Origin: G965230065 sp965230065 | GTDB lineage: Bacteria > Bacteroidota > Bacteroidia > Cytophagales > Cyclobacteriaceae | Assembly (NCBI GenBank): GCA_965230065.1 | Contig: OZ245942.1 | Location: forward strand, 6,696,001 to 6,760,000 | Reading direction: 5' to 3' | Length of the DNA stretch: 64,000 nt | Part shown: piece by piece, positions 45,115-53,387 of the stretch | Numbering within the stretch: position 1 is the first letter of the stretch | Layout of the letters: every line of letters begins with the position of its first letter | Program-made: the position numbers and the translations under genes | The notes under the pieces: model-generated | The model's database searches: none | What the model saw: the letters and a program-made list of their open reading frames with translations, nothing else | What the model was told of the DNA's origin: nothing

Positions 45115-45593
45115 AAAGTACGTAGTTGATAATTGTGGTTGATAGTTTTAAATGATTCGTTTCAGGTTATTCAATCAGCTAAGATTGGATAACAGAAAAT
45201 AAATACTATCTGATATTAAGGCTGAAGGGTCAGATAGCTACATTGATGCAATTGAAAAAACCATATCCTCTTTCTGAGAAATGTGCATACTTTTATATGT
45301 ATTTTTATCACTTTTAGAAAAGATATTCACATTGTGATACAATTCCCAGTGTATTCTTTATACAAAAAGACAAAAATACTATACAAGAAATAAGAATATA
45401 GTTTTTAGAATATTATTATAATATTAATTTATCATTATAAAATAACAAAATATTTATGCAATTTGTTAAATTTTTTGCAACAAACACCCAAATATATTAG
45501 ACCTGACGCTTTATTACAATTTTCATGAATTTATATTTTTTTTATTTATCTTTTCCAAAGCAAATGAATGTGTAACTAAACCTTACAAATGCC
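45115..45593. promoter_or_regulatory. AT-rich divergent region between the glycosyltransferase and coiled-coil/ATPase genes
   Basis: The 479 bases hold no supported gene. They are very AT-rich from 45380 to 45550. A perfect 7-base inverted repeat AATATTA/TAATATT lies at 45409-45425, and half-sites TATCAC and GTGATA lie at 45306-45311 and 45334-45339. No exact TAnnTTTG was seen; TATCTTTT lies about 45 bases before the coiled-coil ATG. The composition change marks a boundary between the polysaccharide locus and the next module. Confidence 0.4.
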
Positions 45594-45881
45594 ATGCAAA
45601 ACAGAAAAACATATGCAGAACAAGCCAAAAAGCTGATCAGTGAGCTAAGCCTGAAAATTGAAGAATTAGAAGAAAAAACCAAAAGTGCAAGGGAAGGGAT
45701 CACAAATGATATGGAGCAGTACATCAATGAACTAAAGCACAAAAGAGGAGACCTGCATGCTGAACTTGAAAAGTTGAAAAACTCAGGAGCCTATGCCTAT
45801 GATGACATCAAAGCAGGTTTTGAAAACGCATTTAATGCTGTTTCTGACGCCATGGAAAAAGCTAGAACACACTTTAAATGA
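45594..45881 (+). CDS. Small coiled-coil stress-type protein (sll1863-like)
   Basis: The 95-residue protein is almost wholly helical, with charged heptad-like repeats (residues 5-65) and a C-terminal segment YDDIKAGFENAFNAVSDAMEKARTHFK in which aromatic residues alternate with helix turns. This resembles the sll1863-type stress-response coiled-coil family by appearance; I could not confirm it. No signal peptide. Its stop overlaps the start of the large ATPase gene (ATGA at 45878-45881), so the two products are made together and may interact through their coiled coils. Confidence 0.8.
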   Translation: MQNRKTYAEQAKKLISELSLKIEELEEKTKSAREGITNDMEQYINELKHKRGDLHAELEKLKNSGAYAYDDIKAGFENAFNAVSDAMEKARTHFK

Positions 45882-48800
45882 GTAAAAACCAGAATATCAG
45901 TAATAAATTTAGTGAGCTGGCCGATGCACATTTACTACCGGTATTAGAAGAACAAATTGATGCAGAACTGACCTTTGCGCAAGGCTTGCAAAAAGCAATA
46001 TTGCACTTCATCACCCAGGAAGAAAGTGAAAGGCAAAACCCCGCCACAATTCTTCAACGATATCAAAGCTTTGCTTACACTCAGTGTGAATTAACAAAAA
46101 ACAGATTTACTGAAAGCAAGGCCCGCTCTTTTGAGGAAATTTATCAGAACTACGAAGCGGCTTGTAATGCATACATTGGCTCGCTCAGGAAAAACAAAAA
46201 AGAAATTCAGAAAAAAGAGCGGTTTTATGCACTACCTACTGATGGCAGGCGTGTAAAATTTTTAAAATATTGGAAAAGAAAGATTTTTCAGCTTTCTCAA
46301 CTGCCTGTCAAAATCTTAAACATCTTCCGAAAGCTCTTCAAAAAAGAGCCCCTTCCTGAAAAAAACTGGACACAAACTGTTCCATTCAGAAGGCTGGTTA
46401 CCCTGTATTTCAGGGATGATCTTGCCATCAAATTCATCCCTATTTACACAGAAACGCAATTATCAGTTGCACAAGCCTCTTCGGCAGCCTGGAGCATTGA
46501 AGAGCAAATTTATGATACCTGTTACCCTTTTTTGCAAACTAATATTTTACAGACAGAAGAAGAAAAAATCCCCATAGCGAATTTTAATAATACTGAGATT
46601 CAGGAACAACTTGCACACACCATTGCCAACCTCGAAAGCCTCAAAAAAAGCTTTAAGAAAAAAGTAAAACAAGACGTAGCCCACACCTTAGAAAACCTCA
46701 ACGAAGCTTACGAAAAGGCAGGTACACAGGAACTTCCATATCGGAAAATTGGCAAGGAACAAAAGAAAAAAGAGGAAGAGCGCAGAACACTTTATGAAAA
46801 GACTACCCAGGAATGGAGTAATACTTTGTTCAGCTTGCACGAAGACTGGCGTATCGATCAGGAACTGAATATGCTCAGTGTCACACAATTGCAGGCATTC
46901 ATGCATATGCAGGATAAACTCGATGACAAAATCAATCAAAATATAATTCCCAGCCTTACACATGCCAAACAATGCATTGAAGATATACTGAATGAAATCC
47001 CCAGGCAAGCTGAAATAAAAAAGGCTGATTTGCCGAACATAAAAAAAAGATTGCAATCGGGTAAGGAAACGGTAGATTCAACGCTTGTGAGGAATTTATT
47101 ACCCAGGGCTGTGGAAGAACTGTACAAACAAAGGTTACCTTTGGTATTCACGGATTTGGACAACGATATACAGGAAGCTATAAAAAAAGTCTCATCAGAA
47201 AGAGGGCTGGTGGGTGTTAAATCATATGACCGCCCCATCAAGTCTTCTGAAATCAACTTTGTGTCTCCTTATCAAATTGTGGCTTTTGAGTCATTGCCAA
47301 AGTTTGTGAATGGTATTGAAGAATATCAGAAAAAAATAAACAAAGAGCAGATCAAAATTCAACAGCAGATCCACGAAATCGGACAAATTGCCTATTTCAA
47401 CCTCGATACTGCCCTTTCGGCCTGTTACGGTGAGGTGCAGGAAACACAACATCCTGTAGAAATTGCTACCGAAGGATTGAAAAGAGCTGAAAAGAACATT
47501 GATAATATAGCGGAAACGTGTTCAAATATCAAAATTGAGGCGGAGCAGCGATTATCAGAGGGAATCATCCTGTTCAATTCAAAGTTGAATGAATTAAAGA
47601 ATAATGATTATGCCCTGGAAATAAAATTCAGAATTGCCAAGGCCAAAGCGATAGAACAAGCCAGGGCATTTCGTCAAAAAATTCTGAATAACATAAAAAA
47701 CTTTTTCCCGGCTGCACTTGCCCTCACTGTCAAAACTTATCAGCAGGGAGCCACCCTACTCAAAGCTTACCAAAAAAGAATTGGCATAGAAGCACCCACT
47801 GAAAAAGTTACTTCTGAAATTTCAGCATTCCTCTCCGAAACGGAGGTAGCTATCAACCGCCTGCCATTTGTTTATCAGCGGCTTTTTAAGATACAACCAC
47901 TGGAGGATCAAATATTTTATGAAGAACGCACCCAGGAAACCACTAAACTTACAACAGCTTTTGATAGTTGGAAAAAGGGGCATTACTCCTGTGCTGTGTT
48001 AGTTGGGGAAAAAGGTTCTGGTATCACTACCCTCATCAATTTTTTCATCAAAAGTATGAGCAAACAAGACCAGGCTCAATACAGAATCTTAAAAGTTACC
48101 GCGCCAGAACAAATTTGGAAAGAAACTCATTTTTTTGAGTTTTTTAATCAAATTTTCTCAAAAAATGAATTTCAAAGTTTAGAAGATATCATCCAATATA
48201 TCAATACGCTCGAAGAGCAGTATATCATTGTTCTCGAACATATTGAAAGGATGTACCTCAGAAAAATCGGTGGTTTTGCCTGTTTGAACCTTATGTTTGA
48301 GCTCATTTCAAAAACCCGTACGCAAGTATTTTGGATCAGTTCGGGTACTTTGTACAGTTGGCAGTATCTGGATAAATCACTGCATATTTCCGATTATTTT
48401 GAACATATTATCAGGCTGGAGAATATTGATGACGAAAAAATGTGCGAAGTAGTTTTAAAAAGGCACCGCGTGAGTGGCTATGGGATAACTTTCGCCCCTC
48501 CCGCTCAGATGAGTGATAAAAAACTGGAAAAAATGAGTGAGGAAGAGCAACAAGATTATCTCAGAAACAAATATTTCTCTGAACTGAATGACATCACATC
48601 AGGTAATTTCAGCCTTGCCCAGCTTTTCTGGATGCGATCAGCTAAAGAAGTTACAGAGGATACGATTACCATCGGCTCACTTAATGACCTGGACTTCTCT
48701 TTTATTAAAGCGATTTCGCTCAGTAAAACGATTACACTGCATTTGCTTTTGCTGCATGATGGCCTGAAAGAAGAACAGTACGCTTTGATTTCCCGGCAAC

Positions 48801-48964
48801 AGCAGGCAGAAAGCCAGCATGAACATTCACCCAAAGCCCGGTTGGAATTATTACAGTTGCTGGACGATGGATTGATTATCAAGGAAAATGAAAATTATTA
48901 TATCAACCCACTACTTTACAGGCCGGTGGTGAGCTTATTGAAGACCAAGAATTTTTTGCATTAA
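45878..48964 (+). CDS. Large coiled-coil protein with C-terminal P-loop ATPase domain, unknown system
   Basis: The 1028-residue protein has about 690 N-terminal residues that are mostly helical and highly charged, without a recognisable domain. A P-loop module follows: Walker A VGEKGSGITT (about 708-717), Walker B YIIVLEHIER (about 781-790), and a sensor-like stretch TQVFWISSGT (about 814-823). The arrangement resembles ORC/STAND-type AAA ATPases. The last 90 residues (LHLLLLHDGLKEEQYALI ... LLQLLDDGLIIKENENYYI) look like a winged helix. No nuclease or protease motif is visible. It is coupled to the small coiled-coil gene upstream and lies 1 base before the ADP-ribosylglycohydrolase gene. Function is unknown; a stress- or membrane-linked switch is a guess. 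Confidence 0.88.
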   Translation: MSKNQNISNKFSELADAHLLPVLEEQIDAELTFAQGLQKAILHFITQEESERQNPATILQRYQSFAYTQCELTKNRFTESKARSFEEIYQNYEAACNAYIGSLRKNKKEIQKKERFYALPTDGRRVKFLKYWKRKIFQLSQLPVKILNIFRKLFKKEPLPEKNWTQTVPFRRLVTLYFRDDLAIKFIPIYTETQLSVAQASSAAWSIEEQIYDTCYPFLQTNILQTEEEKIPIANFNNTEIQEQLAHTIANLESLKKSFKKKVKQDVAHTLENLNEAYEKAGTQELPYRKIGKEQKKKEEERRTLYEKTTQEWSNTLFSLHEDWRIDQELNMLSVTQLQAFMHMQDKLDDKINQNIIPSLTHAKQCIEDILNEIPRQAEIKKADLPNIKKRLQSGKETVDSTLVRNLLPRAVEELYKQRLPLVFTDLDNDIQEAIKKVSSERGLVGVKSYDRPIKSSEINFVSPYQIVAFESLPKFVNGIEEYQKKINKEQIKIQQQIHEIGQIAYFNLDTALSACYGEVQETQHPVEIATEGLKRAEKNIDNIAETCSNIKIEAEQRLSEGIILFNSKLNELKNNDYALEIKFRIAKAKAIEQARAFRQKILNNIKNFFPAALALTVKTYQQGATLLKAYQKRIGIEAPTEKVTSEISAFLSETEVAINRLPFVYQRLFKIQPLEDQIFYEERTQETTKLTTAFDSWKKGHYSCAVLVGEKGSGITTLINFFIKSMSKQDQAQYRILKVTAPEQIWKETHFFEFFNQIFSKNEFQSLEDIIQYINTLEEQYIIVLEHIERMYLRKIGGFACLNLMFELISKTRTQVFWISSGTLYSWQYLDKSLHISDYFEHIIRLENIDDEKMCEVVLKRHRVSGYGITFAPPAQMSDKKLEKMSEEEQQDYLRNKYFSELNDITSGNFSLAQLFWMRSAKEVTEDTITIGSLNDLDFSFIKAISLSKTITLHLLLLHDGLKEEQYALISRQQQAESQHEHSPKARLELLQLLDDGLIIKENENYYINPLLYRPVVSLLKTKNFLH

Positions 48965-48965
48965 T

Positions 48966-50270
48966 ATGAAAAAAGTCCTCCATATTTTTTTGATTATTAC
49001 ACTGGCTACTTGTTTTGGGTGTAGCACTAAAAAAGAGGAAAAGACATCAGAAACCCCACCCCCACCCCAAGGAAAGATATTCACCCCCCCCTCTTTCAGT
49101 ACAGATTTTCTGTATGATAAAGTGTTGGGGATGTTGCTCGGCTCGGCCATAGGCGATGCGATGGGTGCTCCCACTGAAATGTGGCCCAGGCCTGTAATCC
49201 AGACAGAATATGGATATGTAAGCACACTCACCCCAATGGTAAGGGCGCCGTCGCCAGAAGGCACCTGGCAATACAACCTTCCTGAAGGTGGCACTACTGA
49301 CGATACACGATGGAAGGTTTTACTGGCTGAATACCTGATATTACAATCACCTGGTAAATCCTTACAAGCCCAGGACTTTGCAAATTTTATAGTAGAAAGA
49401 TACAAGAATGACATCGATGCACTCAAAACAACTGAGGGTTTTGAACCGGAACCCTTTGAAGAGGGCATGCGAAAAATATCCTGGTTGCAAGAGTGGGCTT
49501 TGGTAGCCAAAGCTTATGCCTCTGAAGATATCACCGCGTATACCAATGCACTCAACCGGTTTTATGGTGGGGAAATGGTATGTGCCGGCTTACTTTTCTC
49601 ACCTGCAATTGGCGCCTATTATCCCGGAAACCCCAAAGCAGCTTATGAAGAAAGCTTTCAGGTGGATATTTTCGATCTGGGATTTGCCAAAGATGTAAGT
49701 GCGCTCACCGCCTCCATGGTCGCCGCCAGCATTCCCGCCGATGCTACACCTGATTCTATACTGAATGTAATGAGAGATATTGATCCTCAGGCTTATTTCA
49801 AAAGCCGGTTGGTGGGAAGAATGGCCCATAATTTACTAAGACAGGCACAGGCGATTGTACAGGAAGCAAAACAAACTTCCATAGAAGAGGTATTTGCTGG
49901 AGAAAATTCACCCATGATTCCTGCTAATTCCCCTCATGATTCACTCTATCATGCGCAATTAGAGAAAGCTTACTCACTTTTAGCGCAAAGAAACCAAACC
50001 ATGCCCTTTCATGCGGCAGAAATCCATTTGGTAAACCTGACAGCCTTGTTGTTCAGTGATTTTGAGTTTCGGAAAGCAATGGAATTTGTTGTAAATTATG
50101 GCAGGGACAACGACACGACGGCTGCCGTAACCGGGGCAATTTTAGGTGCTTATTACGGCGCCAATCGGTTACCCCAAAAAATGGTAACCGAAGTAATAAA
50201 AACCAATCGCACATTAGGAATTGATTTAGAAAAATTAGCTAACCAACTGGTGGAAACCATATTATCATAA
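48966..50270 (+). CDS. Lipoprotein of the ADP-ribosylglycohydrolase family
   Basis: The 434-residue protein has a lipoprotein signal with lipobox CFGC (cysteine 19) and a proline-rich linker. A DraG/ARH-type all-helical domain follows. Metal-site motifs are visible: GSAIGDAMGAPTE (about residues 60-72), GTTDDTRW (about 102-109) and GRDNDTTAA (about 379-387). Enzymes of this family remove ADP-ribose from proteins or related compounds. Export to the envelope is unusual, because NAD-derived ADP-ribose is mainly cytoplasmic. It starts 1 base after the ATPase gene stops. Confidence 0.92.
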   Translation: MKKVLHIFLIITLATCFGCSTKKEEKTSETPPPPQGKIFTPPSFSTDFLYDKVLGMLLGSAIGDAMGAPTEMWPRPVIQTEYGYVSTLTPMVRAPSPEGTWQYNLPEGGTTDDTRWKVLLAEYLILQSPGKSLQAQDFANFIVERYKNDIDALKTTEGFEPEPFEEGMRKISWLQEWALVAKAYASEDITAYTNALNRFYGGEMVCAGLLFSPAIGAYYPGNPKAAYEESFQVDIFDLGFAKDVSALTASMVAASIPADATPDSILNVMRDIDPQAYFKSRLVGRMAHNLLRQAQAIVQEAKQTSIEEVFAGENSPMIPANSPHDSLYHAQLEKAYSLLAQRNQTMPFHAAEIHLVNLTALLFSDFEFRKAMEFVVNYGRDNDTTAAVTGAILGAYYGANRLPQKMVTEVIKTNRTLGIDLEKLANQLVETILS

Positions 50271-50652
50271 ATGAAAAGCAGGAGGAATTCTATCCCGGAA
50301 AGCGGACTTCCTAGTCCGCATGCCTCAAAACCGCAATGCCTGTTTCAGCAGCCCGGTGGTGACCCGGTTCGGCGTACAACACCCAACAATATTTTTTTGT
50401 TCGCACCCAAGTATAAACAAATAAATCATGGCGGATGTAAAACACTGTGGTACGGGCTTCCAGCCTGTACAAGCAAAATGACCAATGTCATCAACCGCAC
50501 GGCGGACCGTTTAAGCTCGTTCCCAAGGTCTGTGTCCTCACAGACTTGGTGCCTGTGGGCTGTGAGGACACAGCCCACGGGGAGAAATTTCCTTAAACGG
50601 TCTGCCGCGCGGTTGACAGCATTGGGCAAGATGCCTGTACCACAATTCTGCA
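50271..50652. repeat. Nested palindromic (BIME/REP-like) element upstream of the MscS gene
   Basis: Several palindromes are packed here. GCGGACT/AGTCCGC spans 50302-50319. GTACGGGCT/AGCCTGTAC spans 50450-50470. A large pair of 32-base arms at 50484-50515 and 50592-50623 matches at 27 of 32 positions. Inside that pair lie a bulged stem at 50523-50549 and a perfect 10-base stem GTGGGCTGTG/CACAGCCCAC at 50555-50578. The sequences just outside (GTGGTAC at 50447 and GTACCAC at 50637) also pair. A frame open through this region from 50271 encodes cysteine-, arginine- and serine-rich sequence that looks like translated repeat, not a domain. Confidence 0.75.
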
Positions 50653-51641
50653 AAATATTTTTGTTAGCACTCAGTATCCTTTTGACATGCGCGTTTTCAC
50701 ACCTTCATGCACAGCCTACTGATACAAGTATTCAGCAAACCATTCCTTTGCCCGATACTACGGATACGATTTCTTTACAAAACCTATTAAAAGCTGATAC
50801 TGCGTCTAAAGCAAAAAATGAGGCCCCTGCTCAGAAAGAGGAAGAAAAAATAACGCCCACTTCTATTTTCAATGCTATCTCATTTGGGAAAATCTTTTGG
50901 AGTATCGTATTGGGTGTGGCAGGTTACTATATCATTCGCTTGCTCACACAACTTTTAGGAAGAATAGCTGAGCGCAGTGCACAATACCGTATCACATTGA
51001 AAGGGCTGGTACCCGCAGTACGCATTATAGGTTGGTTACTGGTTTTGTTCATCATCATTTGGGGGGTTATTGATCCGCCGCTGGAACAGGTAATTGCAGT
51101 AACCGCCTCCGTAGGTATTGCCGTTGGGTTTGCTTCACAGGATATTCTGAAAAACATTTTTGGAGGAGTGATTATTCTTTTGGATACCCCATTTCAGGTA
51201 GGCGATAAAATAGAAGTTGGTTCCTATTACGGTGAAGTTGTTGAAATAGGGCTGCGATCCACCCGAATCGTCACGCCAGACGATTCACTGGTAACCATTC
51301 CCAATGGAGAATTGATGAATACTTCTGTATCGAACAGTAATGCCGGTGAGCCTAATTGTCTGGTTGTGGCAGAAATTTACCTGCCCATGGATATTGATAC
51401 TGAAAAAGTACGTCAAATTGCTACTGAAGCTGCCTGCGTATCAAAATATATTTACCTGAACAAACCAATAGCGGTCCTGTTCGGACACGAGGTAAAAGAC
51501 CGACGGGCCTATCTGAAAATGAGGCTAAAAGCTTATGTGATGGATATTCGATACGAGTTTGCTTTCAAAAGCGATCTCACAGAAATTGTTTTGCGGGAAT
51601 TGATGGAACGAAAAATCATATTAGAAGAAGATTATTCATAG
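50631..51641 (+). CDS. MscS family mechanosensitive channel
   Basis: The 336-residue protein has a signal-like hydrophobic segment (residues 6-25, ending HAQ), a low-complexity linker, two further membrane helices (about 90-107 and 127-147), and the pore-lining MscS helix (about 152-182) with VGIAVGFASQDILKNIFGGV. The cytoplasmic beta domain follows (FQVGDKIEVGSYYGEVVEIGLRST). It releases solutes on membrane tension in the inner membrane. The open frame continues 120 codons upstream to 50271, directly after the previous stop. That part is repeat-derived, so ATG 50631 is preferred; this start lies at the right edge of the repeat. It probably belongs to the preceding operon. Confidence 0.92.
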   Translation: MPVPQFCKIFLLALSILLTCAFSHLHAQPTDTSIQQTIPLPDTTDTISLQNLLKADTASKAKNEAPAQKEEEKITPTSIFNAISFGKIFWSIVLGVAGYYIIRLLTQLLGRIAERSAQYRITLKGLVPAVRIIGWLLVLFIIIWGVIDPPLEQVIAVTASVGIAVGFASQDILKNIFGGVIILLDTPFQVGDKIEVGSYYGEVVEIGLRSTRIVTPDDSLVTIPNGELMNTSVSNSNAGEPNCLVVAEIYLPMDIDTEKVRQIATEAACVSKYIYLNKPIAVLFGHEVKDRRAYLKMRLKAYVMDIRYEFAFKSDLTEIVLRELMERKIILEEDYS

Positions 51642-51687
51642 TTGCCTGGCTGGCTTAGTGCAAACAAAAAAGCACTGTTGAATTGTG

Positions 51688-51778
51688 GTACAGGCTTCCA
51701 GCCTGTACAATGCCCTAAACAGGCTACGCGCCCCGGGCAGGATGCTGGTGGCAGCGGCATCGGCCGACCGGCCTGTTT
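51688..51778. repeat. REP-like palindromes downstream of the MscS gene
   Basis: A perfect stem, GTACAGGCT/AGCCTGTAC with loop TCC, lies at 51688-51708. A second pair, AAACAGGC at 51717-51724 and GCCTGTTT at 51771-51778, encloses a GC-rich stretch. The first is a near copy of the palindrome at 50450-50470, including the flanking TGTGGTAC. The second pair has the same arms as the stem at 7815-7835. This marks a dispersed repeat family. The elements may also terminate the two converging transcripts. Confidence 0.7.
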
Positions 51779-51798
51779 CACTTTCCGGCACTTTCTTT

Positions 51799-52431
51799 TT
51801 ATTTGTTCGCACTTAACATCTGAGGAATTTCCCAGGAAGCCCCGAATGGCTTGTAAAATTGATGCGTAGACAGTTGAAACATCTCACGGTCACCCGCACT
51901 ATCACCAAAAGCTAAAACCTCATCAAAGTCATTCAGATTAACAGTATTTTTTATCCTGGCAACTTTCTCAGGGCCATAACAGTTTTTTCCGTCAATATTA
52001 CCAGTAATTTTGCCATTTACCACTTCAAGGCATGTAGCTAAATATTCAATCTTCATTTTTTCGCACCAGCCTTTTACCCAGTTGGCTGCCGAAGCGGTTA
52101 CCATCACAATGCGCACATTATTTTCTTTTAAATGGACAATAGTTGCTAAAGCTTTGGGACGCACTAAAGCCGGGATTACATTAAGGGCAAATTCATCACA
52201 TTTTTTCTGAAATTCTTCCTCATCCGTACCCCCAAAAAAATAGCGCAGCACCATTTGCTTGGCTTTCCAGTTGGGGAATAATTTTAATTTATATGCAACA
52301 AGGACAGGGGATAACAATAAAAAACCCAGATAAAAAGCAAGCGTCCCTTTCTGGAACTTAATCACCTCCAACATGGTGTCTTTGGTGGTGATGGTGCCAT
52401 CAAAATCAAAAAAAGCAATGCGTTGGCTCAA
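51799..52431 (-). CDS. HAD-IB family phosphatase
   Basis: The 210-residue HAD-superfamily hydrolase has catalytic motif FDFDGTIT (about residues 6-13), a motif II VTASAAN (about 103) and motif IV FGDSAGDREMF (about 174-184). It likely dephosphorylates a small or lipid-linked substrate. A longer frame to 52500 exists, but a TTG at 52431-52429 overlaps the upstream stop (TTGA) exactly as in coupled genes, and starts the family right before motif I, so it is preferred. HAD-IB phosphatases are often found with UbiA-type prenyl-sugar genes. Here the partner is the DprE2-like reductase directly upstream. Confidence 0.9.
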   Translation of the reverse strand: MSQRIAFFDFDGTITTKDTMLEVIKFQKGTLAFYLGFLLLSPVLVAYKLKLFPNWKAKQMVLRYFFGGTDEEEFQKKCDEFALNVIPALVRPKALATIVHLKENNVRIVMVTASAANWVKGWCEKMKIEYLATCLEVVNGKITGNIDGKNCYGPEKVARIKNTVNLNDFDEVLAFGDSAGDREMFQLSTHQFYKPFGASWEIPQMLSANK

Positions 52432-53159
52432 AGTTTTAATTTTTTGAAAATGGGTTCGGGAATCATTTTGATAATGAGCATGATGTACCGCCACATCCAC
52501 TTTACATAAATCGTGTTTTTTTTCTTTTTCACTGCCTGATAAACGGCCTCTCCCACCTGTTTGGGCTGGGCGGTCAGCAAGCCGGGCAAATCCATGCCTT
52601 CGGTCATTTTGGTAGCAACAAAACCGGGCTTTACACTCACTACATGTACGTTGTGGTCAAACCCCAAATTCCTTAATCCCGACAAATAAGCGGAAAAAGC
52701 GGCTTTGGCACTTCCGTAAATGAGTTTGCTTTGGCGGCCCCGCTCTCCGGCCACCGAGCTTATCCCAACAATCACCCCCGATTGCTGCGTCATGTATGCT
52801 TTCATGACAATGTTCAGGATGGAAACTGCTCCGGTAAAGTTGGTATCAATCATACTTTTACTTACTTCCCAATCTACCATTGCTTTATCTTCCTCTTCCA
52901 TCAAACCGAACACACATACCGTCACATCGGGTTTTTCTTTCAGGCTTTCATAAAAAGCTCCATGTGTATCGAAGGCGCAGGCATCAAAGGCGTAGGGCGT
53001 TATTTCCTGCCCATGACGTATAGACAAGTCGCTGCATAAAGTTTGTAACTGTTCGGGCTTTCTGGCAGCCAGTGACAAAGAATACCCGGACGTGGCAAAA
53101 CGATGGGCAATGGCTACAGCGATGTCAGAAGTAGCACCAAGAATTAGGGCGTTGGGCAT
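52428..53159 (-). CDS. DprE2-like short-chain dehydrogenase/reductase
   Basis: The 243-residue SDR has an NAD(P)-binding GATSDIAVAIA (residues 8-18), a catalytic serine in ISSVAGERG (about 136-144) and YGSAK (about 150-154). The GATSDIA form and the pairing with a DprE1-like oxidase suggest a ketosugar-lipid 2-reductase, as in epimerisation of prenyl-phosphoryl ribose to arabinose. It overlaps the phosphatase gene by 4 bases, and is divergent from the DprE1-like gene. Confidence 0.9.
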   Translation of the reverse strand: MPNALILGATSDIAVAIAHRFATSGYSLSLAARKPEQLQTLCSDLSIRHGQEITPYAFDACAFDTHGAFYESLKEKPDVTVCVFGLMEEEDKAMVDWEVSKSMIDTNFTGAVSILNIVMKAYMTQQSGVIVGISSVAGERGRQSKLIYGSAKAAFSAYLSGLRNLGFDHNVHVVSVKPGFVATKMTEGMDLPGLLTAQPKQVGEAVYQAVKKKKNTIYVKWMWRYIMLIIKMIPEPIFKKLKL

Positions 53160-53387
53160 AATGGAAAGTGTTGGTTAAAAAATTGAAGGGATAGAAAATC
53201 ATTTTTAGACAGACAAGTTTATTCTAGCTTTCTGAATTCAACTACAAATATCTTAGAATACCTGTAATTACAAAGGAAGCGTCTTAAAATAAATAATGGA
53301 TGTACCTTCCTGCTGAAAACCGTTTTTCCTTTATAAAACTAATCCCTATTTTCGGGGTATTCTTTTTGTACGTTCACCATTTTTTAT

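Noticed and set aside
45878..48964. Interpretation of the large ATPase as a known STAND/AVAST defence effector
   Set aside because: No nuclease, protease, TIR or repeat sensor domain is visible, and the Walker B context LEHIER is not the typical STAND form. The system is left unassigned.
50271..50630. Open frame of 120 codons in phase with MscS, starting right after the previous stop
   Set aside because: The encoded residues come from palindromic repeat sequence and show no domain or hydrophobic pattern. A clean signal-like segment begins only after the ATG at 50631.
51642..51869. 75-codon frame after the MscS gene
   Set aside because: It reads through the REP-like palindromes and into the antisense of the HAD gene, with no recognisable protein features.
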